From CAVVAE01 sp963746185 (GTDB taxonomy: Bacteria; Actinomycetota; Actinomycetes; Propionibacteriales; Nocardioidaceae), in NCBI GenBank assembly GCA_963746185.1, contig CAVVAE010000004.1:434001-498000 (forward strand): a stretch of DNA of 64,000 bases. Direction: 5' to 3'. Made by a program: the position numbers and the translations under genes. Below the pieces are notes generated by a model, which made no database searches, was not told where the DNA came from, and worked only from the letters and a program-made list of their open reading frames with translations. Position 1 is the first letter of the stretch, and each line of letters starts with the position of its first letter. Of the stretch, positions 38,026-48,082 are shown one piece after another.

Positions 38026-40824
38026 TCAACCCAAGCGGTACGACGACCAGTCCCCCGCGAGGAACTGACGCGCGCCGAACCCGCCACCGGGGGACTTTCG
38101 ATTCGTCTTGGCTCCGGGGATCAGCCAGGTCTGGCCCGACGGCACGCGGCCGACCAAGTCGGCTTGTCCGTCACCTGTCAGGTCCCCGACACCGACCACC
38201 GAGTCGTAGCGATCGAAGTGCCGCCCGATCACTCGCGGCTCATCGAGTCCGCCAGGACCGTTGCCGGGATAGAGCAGCATCAGCCCACCCGCCGTACGCA
38301 CGAGCACGTCAGGTGCACCGTCGCCGTTCCACAGACCGACACCGATCATCGTTGAATGGCTGGGCAGCGACGACCGCATAATGATCGGCGCCTTGACGCC
38401 GCGGGTGCCGCGCCCGGGGTAGAGATAGACGTGGCCGCTCGACAGGGCCATCAGGTCCGGACGGCCGTCGCCGTTGAAGTCTCCGACGGGTGTGACCGCC
38501 CCACGGCGAGACCATCCGGTCCAGCCACCGACGGGCTTCGCGAACGTTCCGTCGGCCTTACCGCGGTAGAGCCACATGGCGCCGGTGGACCGACGCCGGG
38601 CCATCGTGTCGACGTAGCCGTCACCATCCCAGTCGCCGACCACCATGACCTTGTCCAGCCCACGCCACGCCGCAGACGCTGATCGCGGAGGCGACACCCA
38701 GTTCTGACGCCGACCGGATACGACGACGAGAGCCTCACTGCGGCTCCGGCCGACGAGATCGGGGATGCCGTCACCGGTGACATCACGGCTCAGGTCAAGG
38801 GATCTTGCGTTCGTCTCGAGCCGGCCGATCGAGGGCGACAGGCGTCGCCCGCCCAGGTTCGCGAAGATCGACAGCACACCCGACTTCGCGCGCCGAGCAA
38901 CAACATCAGGCAGGTCATCACCGGTGACGTCGGCGCCTGCGCTGACAAGGTCCTTGGCTGACCAGTTCTTGGCGACTCTCATCTTCGACGGAAACGCGCC
39001 GGCGCCATCTCCGAGCCAGATCCACACAGCACCGGCCTTCCCGCGGCTGAGCAGGTCGGTGGAACCATCGGCGTTGAAGTCGCCGGCAGACTTGACGACG
39101 TTGAAGCTGCGGGCATCGGTGATCGCTACCCTGCCCTGGCCGAATCGGCCGGTGTCTCGGCCGGCGTACACCAGCAGCGAACCGGTCTTGGTGCTGCGGG
39201 CCAAGACATCGTCGCGGCCATCACCCGTCACGTCGCCGGCTCCGGCGAAGAGGTCGGTGCCCGACCATCGATCGGTTGCACGCACAGGCGCTCGGAACGT
39301 GCCGTCGCCGCGGCCGGGATAGATGGCCGTTGACCCCGTCTTGATCCTTCTAGCCATCACGTCGTTGATGTCATCGCCAGTGACGTCGCCAACGCCGACG
39401 ACGCGGGTGATACCCGAAAGGTCGGTGCCGGAGGCGTGCATGCGTCCAAACCCAGGAGGACCCGTGCCTTGGGCGACCGCGACCGAGCCCTTCGACTTGA
39501 CCAGGAGCACATCGGGGCGAGTGTCGCGGGCGAACGAATGCTGAAGCTCGCGACCCGAGAACCCATGCTGGTACTGAGCCGCCTTGGCAATGATCGTCGG
39601 GATCTTGGCGTAGAGGTAGCGTCCGGGGCACGCCGTGGATGCCGCGTCACGGTGGCCGCTGATCGCGTTGAACGTCGTACCTGCCACCGACTGTCGCGTC
39701 TTCGGGCGGACTCCGTGCAAGCTCAGCTTCCACGCGTAAACCCGCGCATAGGCGTTGATCATGGCGGCATTGGGATGGGTGGTCTCGTAGTTGCCGATCG
39801 CCGATGCCGCGAACGAGTTCTCGTTGTAGTCCAACGTGTGCGCGCCGACGATGGGCAGCCCGATGCCGCCATAGCGACCTTCCCAGATTCGGCCGAAGCG
39901 GTCGATGAGGAAGTTGTAGCCAACGTCGCGCCAACCTCGGGTCTGGGTGTGGTAGGCATAGATGCCGCGGATGATGGCCGGGACCTCACCGCGCCGGTAG
40001 CCGTTCGCGTTGACCGTGTGGTGCACGAAGCCGGCATGGACTTCGCCGTACTCCACGCAACACCCACGCAGTCGTTCGTCAGCGCCCCAGTCAGCCCGCG
40101 AGTAGATCTTCGGCATCGGAGTGGCTCCGCGCGCCACCACGGGAGAGGTCACGGCGGTCGGGCTGGCCGCAGCGGGAACGTCGGCAGCGTCGGTAGGGGG
40201 GATCCCTTCCGGGGATATGCCAGCTGGCGATACGTCTGCGCTCGACGTGCCTGGGTCGATCACGGCGAGCTTCAGCTGCCGGGGCGCGGCTCCGCTGTCG
40301 CTCATCACACGGAGCTGGATGTCGTCGACGTTTCCTACGACGAAGGGGTCGGTGCCCGGGCGGGCCTGCTTCGCCTCCTGTGACGAGGGCGAGGGACCGT
40401 GTTCGGCGTCGTACTGCATCGGCGTCCAACCTGACCACGTGCCGTGCGTGCGAGAGCGGATGGCGAGCGACAGTCCGGCCGGGGCGCTCCCTGACCACGT
40501 CACGCCGGTGACCGCGTAACCCGTCGCGGGTTCGGGGGCGCTGAGGGCGGCATAACCGCGTGCAACTGTGGCCTTGGCTGTTGAGAGCTGCCGCAAACCC
40601 GCACTGCTGACGCCGTCGACGGCAAACTCGTGAACGCTCGGCGCGACGGGGTGTGGCGCAGTGGGCGCGGGTACGACGTTCGAGGCGTTGCCGATGGGCT
40701 GGCCGGCTTCGACGGCCCGGTTCGGGAGGTGAGAGTTCGCGTCAGCCGGCCCTGCCGCAACGACCAGCGACGACACCATCGCGACCAGCGCGATGGGCAT
40801 GGCGGAGCGGAAAACAGCAGGCAC
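38026..40824 (-). CDS. N-acetylmuramoyl-L-alanine amidase (PGRP) with beta-propeller repeats
   Basis: 932 residues from GTG 40824, SD GGGAG. Signal peptide (1-29), linker/Ala-Pro-rich region to ~235, PGRP/Amidase_2 domain ~238-410 with YSRADWGADERLRG, VHHT (H268/H269), GYNF, ISGHRD (H391) and C399 as the probable zinc ligand set, then ~500 residues of FG-GAP/VCBS-like repeats, each with DVTGDGxxDL or DFNxDGxPDL calcium-binding loops. Cleaves the MurNAc-L-Ala bond in the wall; the repeats probably bind glycans and calcium. Position next to glf/wzm parallels Mtb Rv3811. Probable MtrA target (40854-40889). Confidence 0.93.
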   Translation of the reverse strand: MPAVFRSAMPIALVAMVSSLVVAAGPADANSHLPNRAVEAGQPIGNASNVVPAPTAPHPVAPSVHEFAVDGVSSAGLRQLSTAKATVARGYAALSAPEPATGYAVTGVTWSGSAPAGLSLAIRSRTHGTWSGWTPMQYDAEHGPSPSSQEAKQARPGTDPFVVGNVDDIQLRVMSDSGAAPRQLKLAVIDPGTSSADVSPAGISPEGIPPTDAADVPAAASPTAVTSPVVARGATPMPKIYSRADWGADERLRGCCVEYGEVHAGFVHHTVNANGYRRGEVPAIIRGIYAYHTQTRGWRDVGYNFLIDRFGRIWEGRYGGIGLPIVGAHTLDYNENSFAASAIGNYETTHPNAAMINAYARVYAWKLSLHGVRPKTRQSVAGTTFNAISGHRDAASTACPGRYLYAKIPTIIAKAAQYQHGFSGRELQHSFARDTRPDVLLVKSKGSVAVAQGTGPPGFGRMHASGTDLSGITRVVGVGDVTGDDINDVMARRIKTGSTAIYPGRGDGTFRAPVRATDRWSGTDLFAGAGDVTGDGRDDVLARSTKTGSLLVYAGRDTGRFGQGRVAITDARSFNVVKSAGDFNADGSTDLLSRGKAGAVWIWLGDGAGAFPSKMRVAKNWSAKDLVSAGADVTGDDLPDVVARRAKSGVLSIFANLGGRRLSPSIGRLETNARSLDLSRDVTGDGIPDLVGRSRSEALVVVSGRRQNWVSPPRSASAAWRGLDKVMVVGDWDGDGYVDTMARRRSTGAMWLYRGKADGTFAKPVGGWTGWSRRGAVTPVGDFNGDGRPDLMALSSGHVYLYPGRGTRGVKAPIIMRSSLPSHSTMIGVGLWNGDGAPDVLVRTAGGLMLLYPGNGPGGLDEPRVIGRHFDRYDSVVGVGDLTGDGQADLVGRVPSGQTWLIPGAKTNRKSPGGGFGARQFLAGDWSSYRLG

Positions 40825-40853
40825 GACGAACTCCCAGGACTCAATAAATCTCA

Positions 40854-40889
40854 GTCACAATTGTCACAGCATCACCAATTGTCACAGCA
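40854..40889 (-). promoter_or_regulatory. GTCACA repeat array (putative MtrA box) upstream of the amidase gene
   Basis: GTCACA at 40854-40859, 40863-40868 and 40881-40886, with a degenerate ATCACC between; starts are 9 and 18 bp apart. The two outer copies lie in a 14-bp direct repeat (CAATTGTCACAGCA). MtrA of M. tuberculosis is reported to bind GTCACA-type direct repeats, and its targets include wall hydrolases. The array is 30-65 bp before the amidase start, a normal position for a regulator. Confidence 0.55.
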
Positions 40890-40989
40890 GCGACTGGGGG
40901 CTCCGCAGGAAAATGAGAGAACTACAGTGCAGTAGTTCGCCACGGAGCGTCACGGAGCCGGTGCAGAGCGGTGCAACTTCAGCGCGAGG

Positions 40990-41046
40990 CTGATGGAGCC
41001 TGTCGAAATCACCGCGACCCGCTGATCGAGCCTGTCGAAATCACCG
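40990..41046. repeat. REP-like direct repeat pair
   Basis: A 25-nt unit, CTGATSGAGCCTGTCGAAAT plus CACCG, occurs at 40990-41014 and 41022-41046 with one mismatch, 7 nt apart. It is in the gap between the amidase promoter and the Wzt stop. The core GAGCCTGTCGAAATCACC resembles small interspersed repeats I remember from actinobacterial intergenic regions, usually in pairs. Confidence 0.55.
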
Positions 41047-41076
41047 GGTCTCGACCAGCTCGACCACCGAGCGGGA

Positions 41077-41828
41077 CTACCCGTCGTTCTCGTCGTTCTC
41101 GTCGTCGAGCACGTAACCCAGCTTGCGAACGGCGTCCTCGGCGCTGCCTTCGAAGACCATCCGGCCTTGCTCAAGCACCAGTCCACGGTTGCACACCTTC
41201 AAGACCTGCTTCGGGTTGTGGCTGACGAACACCAGGGTGCGACCCTCGCCCTTGAGCTCCATGATCTTCCGCATGCACTTGCGCTTGAACGGTTGGTCAC
41301 CGACCGCGAGCACTTCGTCGGCCAGGAACGTGTCGCATTCGGCATGGACGGCCACCGCGAACGCGAGTCGCATGAACATCCCTGAGGAGTAGTGCCTGAC
41401 CTCTCCCTCAAGGAACGACTCCATCTCCGAGAAGTCGACGATCGAGTCGAACTTGGCATCGATCTCGCGTTCGCTCATACCGAGGATCGCCGCGTTGAGG
41501 TAAATGTTCTCCCGGCCCGAGAGTTCCCCGTGGAAGCCTGCTCCGACCTCGATGAGACCGGCGATCCGGCCACGGGTCAAGACGCGGCCCTCGTCGGGGG
41601 ACATCACTCCGGAGATCATCTTCAGCAACGTGCTCTTGCCTGATCCGTTGAGACCCATCAAGCCGATGCTCTCGCCCTGCTCGAGGCTGAACGAGATGTC
41701 CTCCAGCGCGGTCATGCTGCGGCTCAAGGGCCGTCTTCGGACAGCGTCAACCGTCATCTTCTTCAGGGTCTTGTGGTTGGCCAGCGTGAAACGCTTCGTC
41801 ACCCCGTCAACTACGACTGCCTCGGTCA

Positions 41829-41829
<1 letters not shown>
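41077..41829 (-). CDS. ABC transporter ATPase of polysaccharide exporter (Wzt/RfbE-like)
   Basis: 250 residues from ATG 41829, overlapping the permease stop by 4 bp. Walker A GLNGSGKS, signature YSSGMFMRLAFAVAVH (the LSSGM variant usual for Wzt-type ATPases), Walker B CDTFLADEVLAVGD, H loop FVSHNP. Homologous to Rv3781, exporter of the arabinogalactan precursor. The C-terminal carbohydrate-binding extension of O-antigen Wzt is absent. Works with the permease downstream of Glf; probably exports a galactofuranose-containing glycan on a lipid carrier. Confidence 0.9.
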
Positions 41830-43894
<2,065 letters not shown>

Positions 43895-43919
43895 TCAATC
43901 TCCTGGTAGACGTGCTCCG

Positions 43920-43941
43920 GTGCAGAGCGCGTGCAGAGCGC
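43920..43941. repeat. Tandem duplication of an 11-mer
   Basis: GTGCAGAGCGC repeated twice in tandem, in the gap between glf and the next glycosyltransferase. Probably a slippage product; it is close to the glf start but not in a coding frame. Confidence 0.4.
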
Positions 43942-43975
43942 GGCCAAGTCTAGTGGCCGGAACGGGATGCTTCGG

Positions 43976-44818
43976 TCAATGTCTCCTGGGTCGCTCGCCT
44001 TTGTGGGCGATGAGTCGGCGGTACGCCGCAGTGCGAATTCGCTCCGGAACGAGCCGATACCCGCCGCGAATCATGACATTACGGAGGAACTGGGCACGAG
44101 TGGTGAAGCCCATCGCCCGCAGCTTGCGCTGCAGCGCCCACTCAGACTTGAGCAACGCCACACCGCCACGCCGGGCATATGCCCCGTCACCGACGCGGTA
44201 CAGCACGAGCGCGTCTTCGACGTTGGCGACCTTGGCCCCCTGCCGGATCATCTTCGCGAAGAGCAGGTAGTCCTCCATCAGCGACAGATGCCGGTAGCCC
44301 CCCGCCGCCTGGACCGCCGAGCGCCGGTAGACGACCGTTGGATGGTTGAACGGTTGGTGGAAGCGCGAGTAGCGGACGATCTCAGCGGGGTCGATCGGGG
44401 GCACCCGGCGCCCGACGATGTCGTCAGGGTTGTCACCGAACTCAAGCAGGGACGAGCCAACAAGGTCGGCGCCGTCCTCGACGAGAGGTACCTGGACCTC
44501 GAACCTGCGAGGGAGCGCGATGTCGTCGGCGTCCATCCGGGCGACGATGTCGTGCGCACAAGCCGCCATCCCCTGGTCGAGGGCAAGTCCGAGCCCGACG
44601 TTGGCGTCGAGAGCGAGCAGCGTGGTCGGCACAGGCGACTCGTGAATTAGCCCGGTGATCCGTTCGGCGAGCTCAGGAGGGACCGGCCCGTCCTGGACGA
44701 GAACGACGTCGTCGGGTGGCCGAGTCTGGTCGTGGACGACGGACCGGAAGGCCGCCTCGAGATAGCCCGGGTCGTCGCCGGCGTACACACTCATCAGCAG
44801 GCTGAACTCCTCAGCCAT
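43976..44818 (-). CDS. Family-2 glycosyltransferase
   Basis: 280 residues. GT-A domain: EFSLLMSVYAGDDPGYLEAA, DDVVLVQDGPVP, ARMDADDIALPRRFE (DxD), and the RRSAVQAAGGYRHLSLMEDY acceptor region with MEDY as the catalytic-base type motif. Likely adds galactofuranose or another sugar in the polymer built by this cluster. ATG 44818 overlaps the previous stop by 8 bp. The C-terminal ~40 residues are Arg-rich, probably membrane-contacting. Confidence 0.85.
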   Translation of the reverse strand: MAEEFSLLMSVYAGDDPGYLEAAFRSVVHDQTRPPDDVVLVQDGPVPPELAERITGLIHESPVPTTLLALDANVGLGLALDQGMAACAHDIVARMDADDIALPRRFEVQVPLVEDGADLVGSSLLEFGDNPDDIVGRRVPPIDPAEIVRYSRFHQPFNHPTVVYRRSAVQAAGGYRHLSLMEDYLLFAKMIRQGAKVANVEDALVLYRVGDGAYARRGGVALLKSEWALQRKLRAMGFTTRAQFLRNVMIRGGYRLVPERIRTAAYRRLIAHKGERPRRH

Positions 44819-45740
44819 CGTCGTCCGCCTTGGTCGCCGACGCGATCACGTCGGCGTTCGGGACAGGCCCGGCGCGCAGTCCAGCACCAAGCCCACGACG
44901 GAGGCCTCGCCACAACGTGCGACGGTCCGACGAGTGGACGAACGTGCGCGTCCAGCGTCGTGCGGTCGAGCCGGCGTACAACACTTTCTCCGCGGGAGCG
45001 AGTCCCCGCGAACGCCCGAACAGCCACACCTTGTTGCGCACTTCGTAGAAGAACCGCTCGCCCGGATCGGCCTCCGTGCCCGCGAACTCCTTGGTCTTGT
45101 GTACGACGACTGACGTGGGGCAGAAGAGCCCGCGCGTCCCCCGAATCATCCGGGTGGTGAACTCGAAGTCGTCGTTCCAGAGGAAGTAGTCGGCGACCGG
45201 CAGCCCTCGCTCCTGCACGGTCGCGGCGTCGACCAAGATCGACACGAACGACGCCGAGCGAATCGGGACACACCCCACATCGGCGGCCGCCGCGCGTTCC
45301 GCATCCCGCATCCCGGGCTTGGCACGCGGGGTGTTCATCGGGTGATCGCGACCGTCGGTCCAGAGCACCCGCGATGCGACGACGCTCGGCGCCGGGTCGC
45401 CGTACCTGGTCCTCGCCGCGACAAGCTCTTCGAGGGCCATCGGCGTCGGAACCGTGTCGTCGTCCATCAGCCAAAGGGCGTGGGGCGACCCGCGCAGCGC
45501 ACGCTCGATGCCGAGGGCGAAACCACCGGCACCTCCGGTGTTACGGGTGGCCGAGACGACGCGCACTTCGGGGAACTCGGCACGCAGCATCGCGCCCGTG
45601 CCGTCGTCGGAGGCGTTGTCGACCACGATCGTTTCGTTCGGTGGCGTGGTCTGCCCGGCAACGGCACGCAACGACTCTGCGAGCAGTTCTCGACGGTTCC
45701 ACGTCACGACGACTGCCGTGACGCGCGGATGCTCCGACAC
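44811..45740 (-). CDS. Family-2 galactofuranosyltransferase, GlfT1-like
   Basis: 309 residues, GTG start. N-terminal VTAVVVTWNRRELLAESLRA, VDNASDDGTG, NTGGAGGFALGIERAL and WLMDDDTVPTP: the NxGGAGG and DDD layout matches Mtb GlfT1 (Rv3782). DYFLWNDDFEFTTRMI supplies the catalytic Asp. GlfT1 adds the first galactofuranose residues to the linker. Co-transcribed with the previous GT2 and glf. No arabinan genes are in the window, so the polymer may be a simple galactofuranan. Confidence 0.85.
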   Translation of the reverse strand: MSEHPRVTAVVVTWNRRELLAESLRAVAGQTTPPNETIVVDNASDDGTGAMLRAEFPEVRVVSATRNTGGAGGFALGIERALRGSPHALWLMDDDTVPTPMALEELVAARTRYGDPAPSVVASRVLWTDGRDHPMNTPRAKPGMRDAERAAAADVGCVPIRSASFVSILVDAATVQERGLPVADYFLWNDDFEFTTRMIRGTRGLFCPTSVVVHKTKEFAGTEADPGERFFYEVRNKVWLFGRSRGLAPAEKVLYAGSTARRWTRTFVHSSDRRTLWRGLRRGLGAGLRAGPVPNADVIASATKADDDG

Positions 45741-45784
45741 CGGGTCCTCTCCTTGGGCTGATCCCTTCGACGTCCCCGATCCTG

Positions 45785-47224
45785 TCAGCAGGCGTCGCTG
45801 AGGTCTCCACTGGCGTTGGCGTCGCGATGACCCTTCTTCTTGTGTCCCTTGTGCTTTGTAGACGTTGCCGAGCCGTCGTCCTTGGCCTGGGATGCGCTGA
45901 TCGCGTCACTCACCATCGTGCGAATCAACGGGAAGTCAGGGTCACCGGTGTTGATCTTCGGCGGCACGAAAGAAACGCTCGACACCGGCAGGTCCTTCGT
46001 CTTCATGGACAGGTTGATGAACTTCGCCACCTGGCTAGCCGGGATCGACGTCGAGATGACCTGCTTGCCGGCCTTGGCGATGTCGCCGAAGTTTGTGAGC
46101 ACGGTCTTCGGGTCGAGCTGGTGCAGCATCGCGTTCATCACGCACTTCTGACGGCCCATCCGCGAGTAGTCGTCAGACGTCGCGCGGCTTCGCGCGAACC
46201 AGAGTGTCCTGAAGCCGTCGAGGTGCTGTCTGCCTGGCTCGATCCATCCGGTGATCGGCGCCCCGACTCCGCCGATCGGAATCCGCTCTCCAACGTTGAG
46301 CGTGACACCACCGACAGCATCGACGAGGTCGCGGAAGCCCCTCAGGTCGATGAGCACGTAGTAGTTGATCGACAGCCCGGTGACCTCCTCGACCGCCTGG
46401 GTCGTGGCCTCGATGCCAGGGTCCTTCGCATCAGGGAACAGCTCGGGATGGTCGGTTGCCCAGGTGTTGACGGCGTTGAGGTAACAACCCTCGCAGTTGA
46501 AACCGCGGGGGAACTCCTTGTCCATCGCGCTGCCCTCGGGGAACGGTACGTCGGCCAGGTTGCGTGGTAGGCCGACGAGCACGGTGCGCCCGGTGTCCTC
46601 GTCGATGCTGGCCACCGTGATGCTGTCGGGCCTCGTGCCCATGCGGCCCGGACCTGCATCGCCACCCAGCAACAACACGTTGTACCTGCCGTGCTCGGGC
46701 TGCGTCACCTCGTCGGCTCCGAAGACGCTGGTGATGAAGTCCCGCTGGACCGCGACGACATGGCTCGCGAAGAGCAAGGTGCCCGACACGGCAAAGCACA
46801 GCACTCCGTTCAACCCCGTCATCAACAACCGCTGGCCACGGGCGAGACCGAGCGGCTCCGCGATTCGCCAGGCGTCGATGATCAAGTAGGCCCAGCCGAC
46901 GGCGTACACGATGAGACCGAAGCGCAGGAGCAGCAGGAACCAGGTCTTGGTGAAGATCACGACGAGCTCGGTCTGCCAGAAGAGGCCGAGCATCACGACG
47001 GTCGCCACGAACAGGAGACCGGCTACGGCGAACCGCAGGGCGATCCGCCCCACGCGCTTGTTCCCGGCGGCGATCTGCGCGGTTCCGGGTGCCAGCAGCG
47101 TCATCATGATCAACGCCAGGGCGCGCCGAAAGCGCACCCGGGACGCGGCCGCCGTGACGCTCCGCGCGGGCAGCGAGCCCGCGATCAACGGGGGAAGGCC
47201 GGCCGACATAGGCATTAGTATCAC
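45785..47224 (-). CDS. LytR-CpsA-Psr phosphotransferase (LCP 1)
   Basis: 479 residues from GTG 47224 (ATG 47215 possible). Four hydrophobic spans near the N-terminus (~35-165), then an LCP domain with RPDSITVASIDEDTGRTVLV, GLPRNLADV, the linked EATTQAVEEVTGLSINYYVL and WFARSRATSDDYSRMGRQK motifs that bind the polyprenyl-pyrophosphate head group. Attaches wall glycopolymers from a lipid carrier to peptidoglycan. End of the galactan operon; its own promoter has GTCAC repeats 18 bp apart (47227, 47245). Confidence 0.9.
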   Translation of the reverse strand: MILMPMSAGLPPLIAGSLPARSVTAAASRVRFRRALALIMMTLLAPGTAQIAAGNKRVGRIALRFAVAGLLFVATVVMLGLFWQTELVVIFTKTWFLLLLRFGLIVYAVGWAYLIIDAWRIAEPLGLARGQRLLMTGLNGVLCFAVSGTLLFASHVVAVQRDFITSVFGADEVTQPEHGRYNVLLLGGDAGPGRMGTRPDSITVASIDEDTGRTVLVGLPRNLADVPFPEGSAMDKEFPRGFNCEGCYLNAVNTWATDHPELFPDAKDPGIEATTQAVEEVTGLSINYYVLIDLRGFRDLVDAVGGVTLNVGERIPIGGVGAPITGWIEPGRQHLDGFRTLWFARSRATSDDYSRMGRQKCVMNAMLHQLDPKTVLTNFGDIAKAGKQVISTSIPASQVAKFINLSMKTKDLPVSSVSFVPPKINTGDPDFPLIRTMVSDAISASQAKDDGSATSTKHKGHKKKGHRDANASGDLSDAC

Positions 47225-47319
47225 CAGTCACACCGGTCCCTTCTGTCACGACCCGCCGAATGCTCTGGTCACGGATTGGCAGGGGTAGTTCGGATGGCCC
47301 CGTGCGGAGTCAAGGTCAC

Positions 47320-47373
47320 TTGACATCTGCTGTCACGTCAAGCATCCTTGTCCTGTGACAAGTTCATTTGACA
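47320..47373 (+). promoter_or_regulatory. Promoter/operator region of the XRE gene
   Basis: Contains TTGACA at 47320-47325 and at 47368-47373, an inverted repeat TGACA-N5-TGTCA (47321-47335) and a hairpin CTTGTC-CTGT-GACAAG (47347-47362). The two palindromes 26 bp apart are a probable pair of operators for the XRE regulator, giving autoregulation (inference). Confidence 0.5.
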
Positions 47374-47400
47374 CCTGGAACCTCTCGAGTGGCCGCGACA

Positions 47401-47664
47401 ATGCGTAACGACATCCGCGACCGCCGATCCAACCAGGGCCTCTCGCAAGCACAGCTCGCCACCGCGATGGGGGTCTCGCGCCAGACGATCAACTCGATCG
47501 AGACCGGCCGCTACCTCCCCTCGCTGCCGCTGGCGATGGAGCTGGCCCGCTACTTCAACACCCGTGTAGAGGAGATTTTCCATGTTGAACAAGCCCTCGA
47601 CGTCCACCCAGTCCACCCAGTCCACCCAGCCGACACAGCCGGCACAGCCCGCCATGAAGGCTGA
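47401..47664 (+). CDS. XRE/Cro-CI helix-turn-helix regulator
   Basis: 87 residues from ATG 47401 (MRNDIRDRRSNQGLSQ); GTG 47389 is possible. HTH: RRSNQGLSQAQLATAMGV, SRQTINSIETGRYLPSLPLA, MELARYFNTRVEEIFHVE, matching the short YgzD/Xre-type regulators of membrane proteins. The C-terminal ~25 residues (DVHPVHPVHPADTAGTARHEG) are encoded in the same DNA as the N-terminus of the next gene and arise from a 9-nt repeat. Operator-like repeats upstream. Confidence 0.85.
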   Translation: MRNDIRDRRSNQGLSQAQLATAMGVSRQTINSIETGRYLPSLPLAMELARYFNTRVEEIFHVEQALDVHPVHPVHPADTAGTARHEG

Positions 47665-48046
47665 CCGCTCCAGGTGGACCGGATTGACCACCCCGCTGGT
47701 CGCCGTCGGGATCGGCGTTGCCTACCTGATCGCAGGATGGGTGGGAGGAGACCTGCAGTTCGGTCTGGTCGGCCTCGCACTGATGACCTCCGTCGCGGTC
47801 GTCCTGGTCCTCGTCAAGGGGCGCAGCGAGACGATTGCCGGCCTGCTCGACCGTCGAGACGAGCGGATCAACGACCTCGACCTCAGGGCCAACGCCTTTG
47901 TCGGACTGGTCCTCGTGGTGGCCGTCATCACCGCGTTCGTGGTCGAGCTGGCACGCGGCAATGACGGGTCGCCGTACGCCTGGCTGGGCGCCCTCGGCGG
48001 CGTCAGCTACATCGTGGCGCTGGTCACTCTCCGCCTGCGGCGATGA
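47582..48046 (+). CDS. Small membrane protein partner of the XRE regulator (DUF2178-like)
   Basis: 154 residues from ATG 47582, 130 from ATG 47654 (MKADRSRW). Four hydrophobic helices (~35-55, 60-80, 105-125, 130-150) as in DUF2178 proteins. Overlaps the HTH gene by 83 bp if the longer start is used, 11 bp with the shorter. The upstream N-terminus (STQSTQSTQPTQPAQPA) is the other reading of the 9-nt repeat and may be absent in the real protein. Such membrane/XRE pairs are a common two-gene cassette; sensing role suspected, not shown. Confidence 0.75.
   Translation: MLNKPSTSTQSTQSTQPTQPAQPAMKADRSRWTGLTTPLVAVGIGVAYLIAGWVGGDLQFGLVGLALMTSVAVVLVLVKGRSETIAGLLDRRDERINDLDLRANAFVGLVLVVAVITAFVVELARGNDGSPYAWLGALGGVSYIVALVTLRLRR
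47602..47646 (+). repeat. Five-unit 9-nt tandem repeat in a dual-coding overlap
   Basis: GTCCACCCA three times exactly (47602, 47611, 47620), then GCCGACACA and GCCGGCACA. Nine nt keeps both overlapping frames open: one reads VHP units, the other STQ/PTQ/PAQ units. Confidence 0.6.
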
Positions 48047-48069
48047 GTCAGCACCGCCTTGCCGCCGGG

Positions 48070-48075
48070 TAGCCT
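48070..48075 (+). promoter_or_regulatory. -10 hexamer TAGCCT, leaderless start of the second LCP gene
   Basis: TAGCCT followed by 7 nt and ATG 48083; supports this start over the 48059 frame. Confidence 0.5.
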
Positions 48076-48082
48076 TCGGGCC

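Noticed and set aside
47389..47400. GTG 47389 as the XRE start
   Set aside because: Possible, but ATG 47401 begins at the usual first residue of this HTH family.
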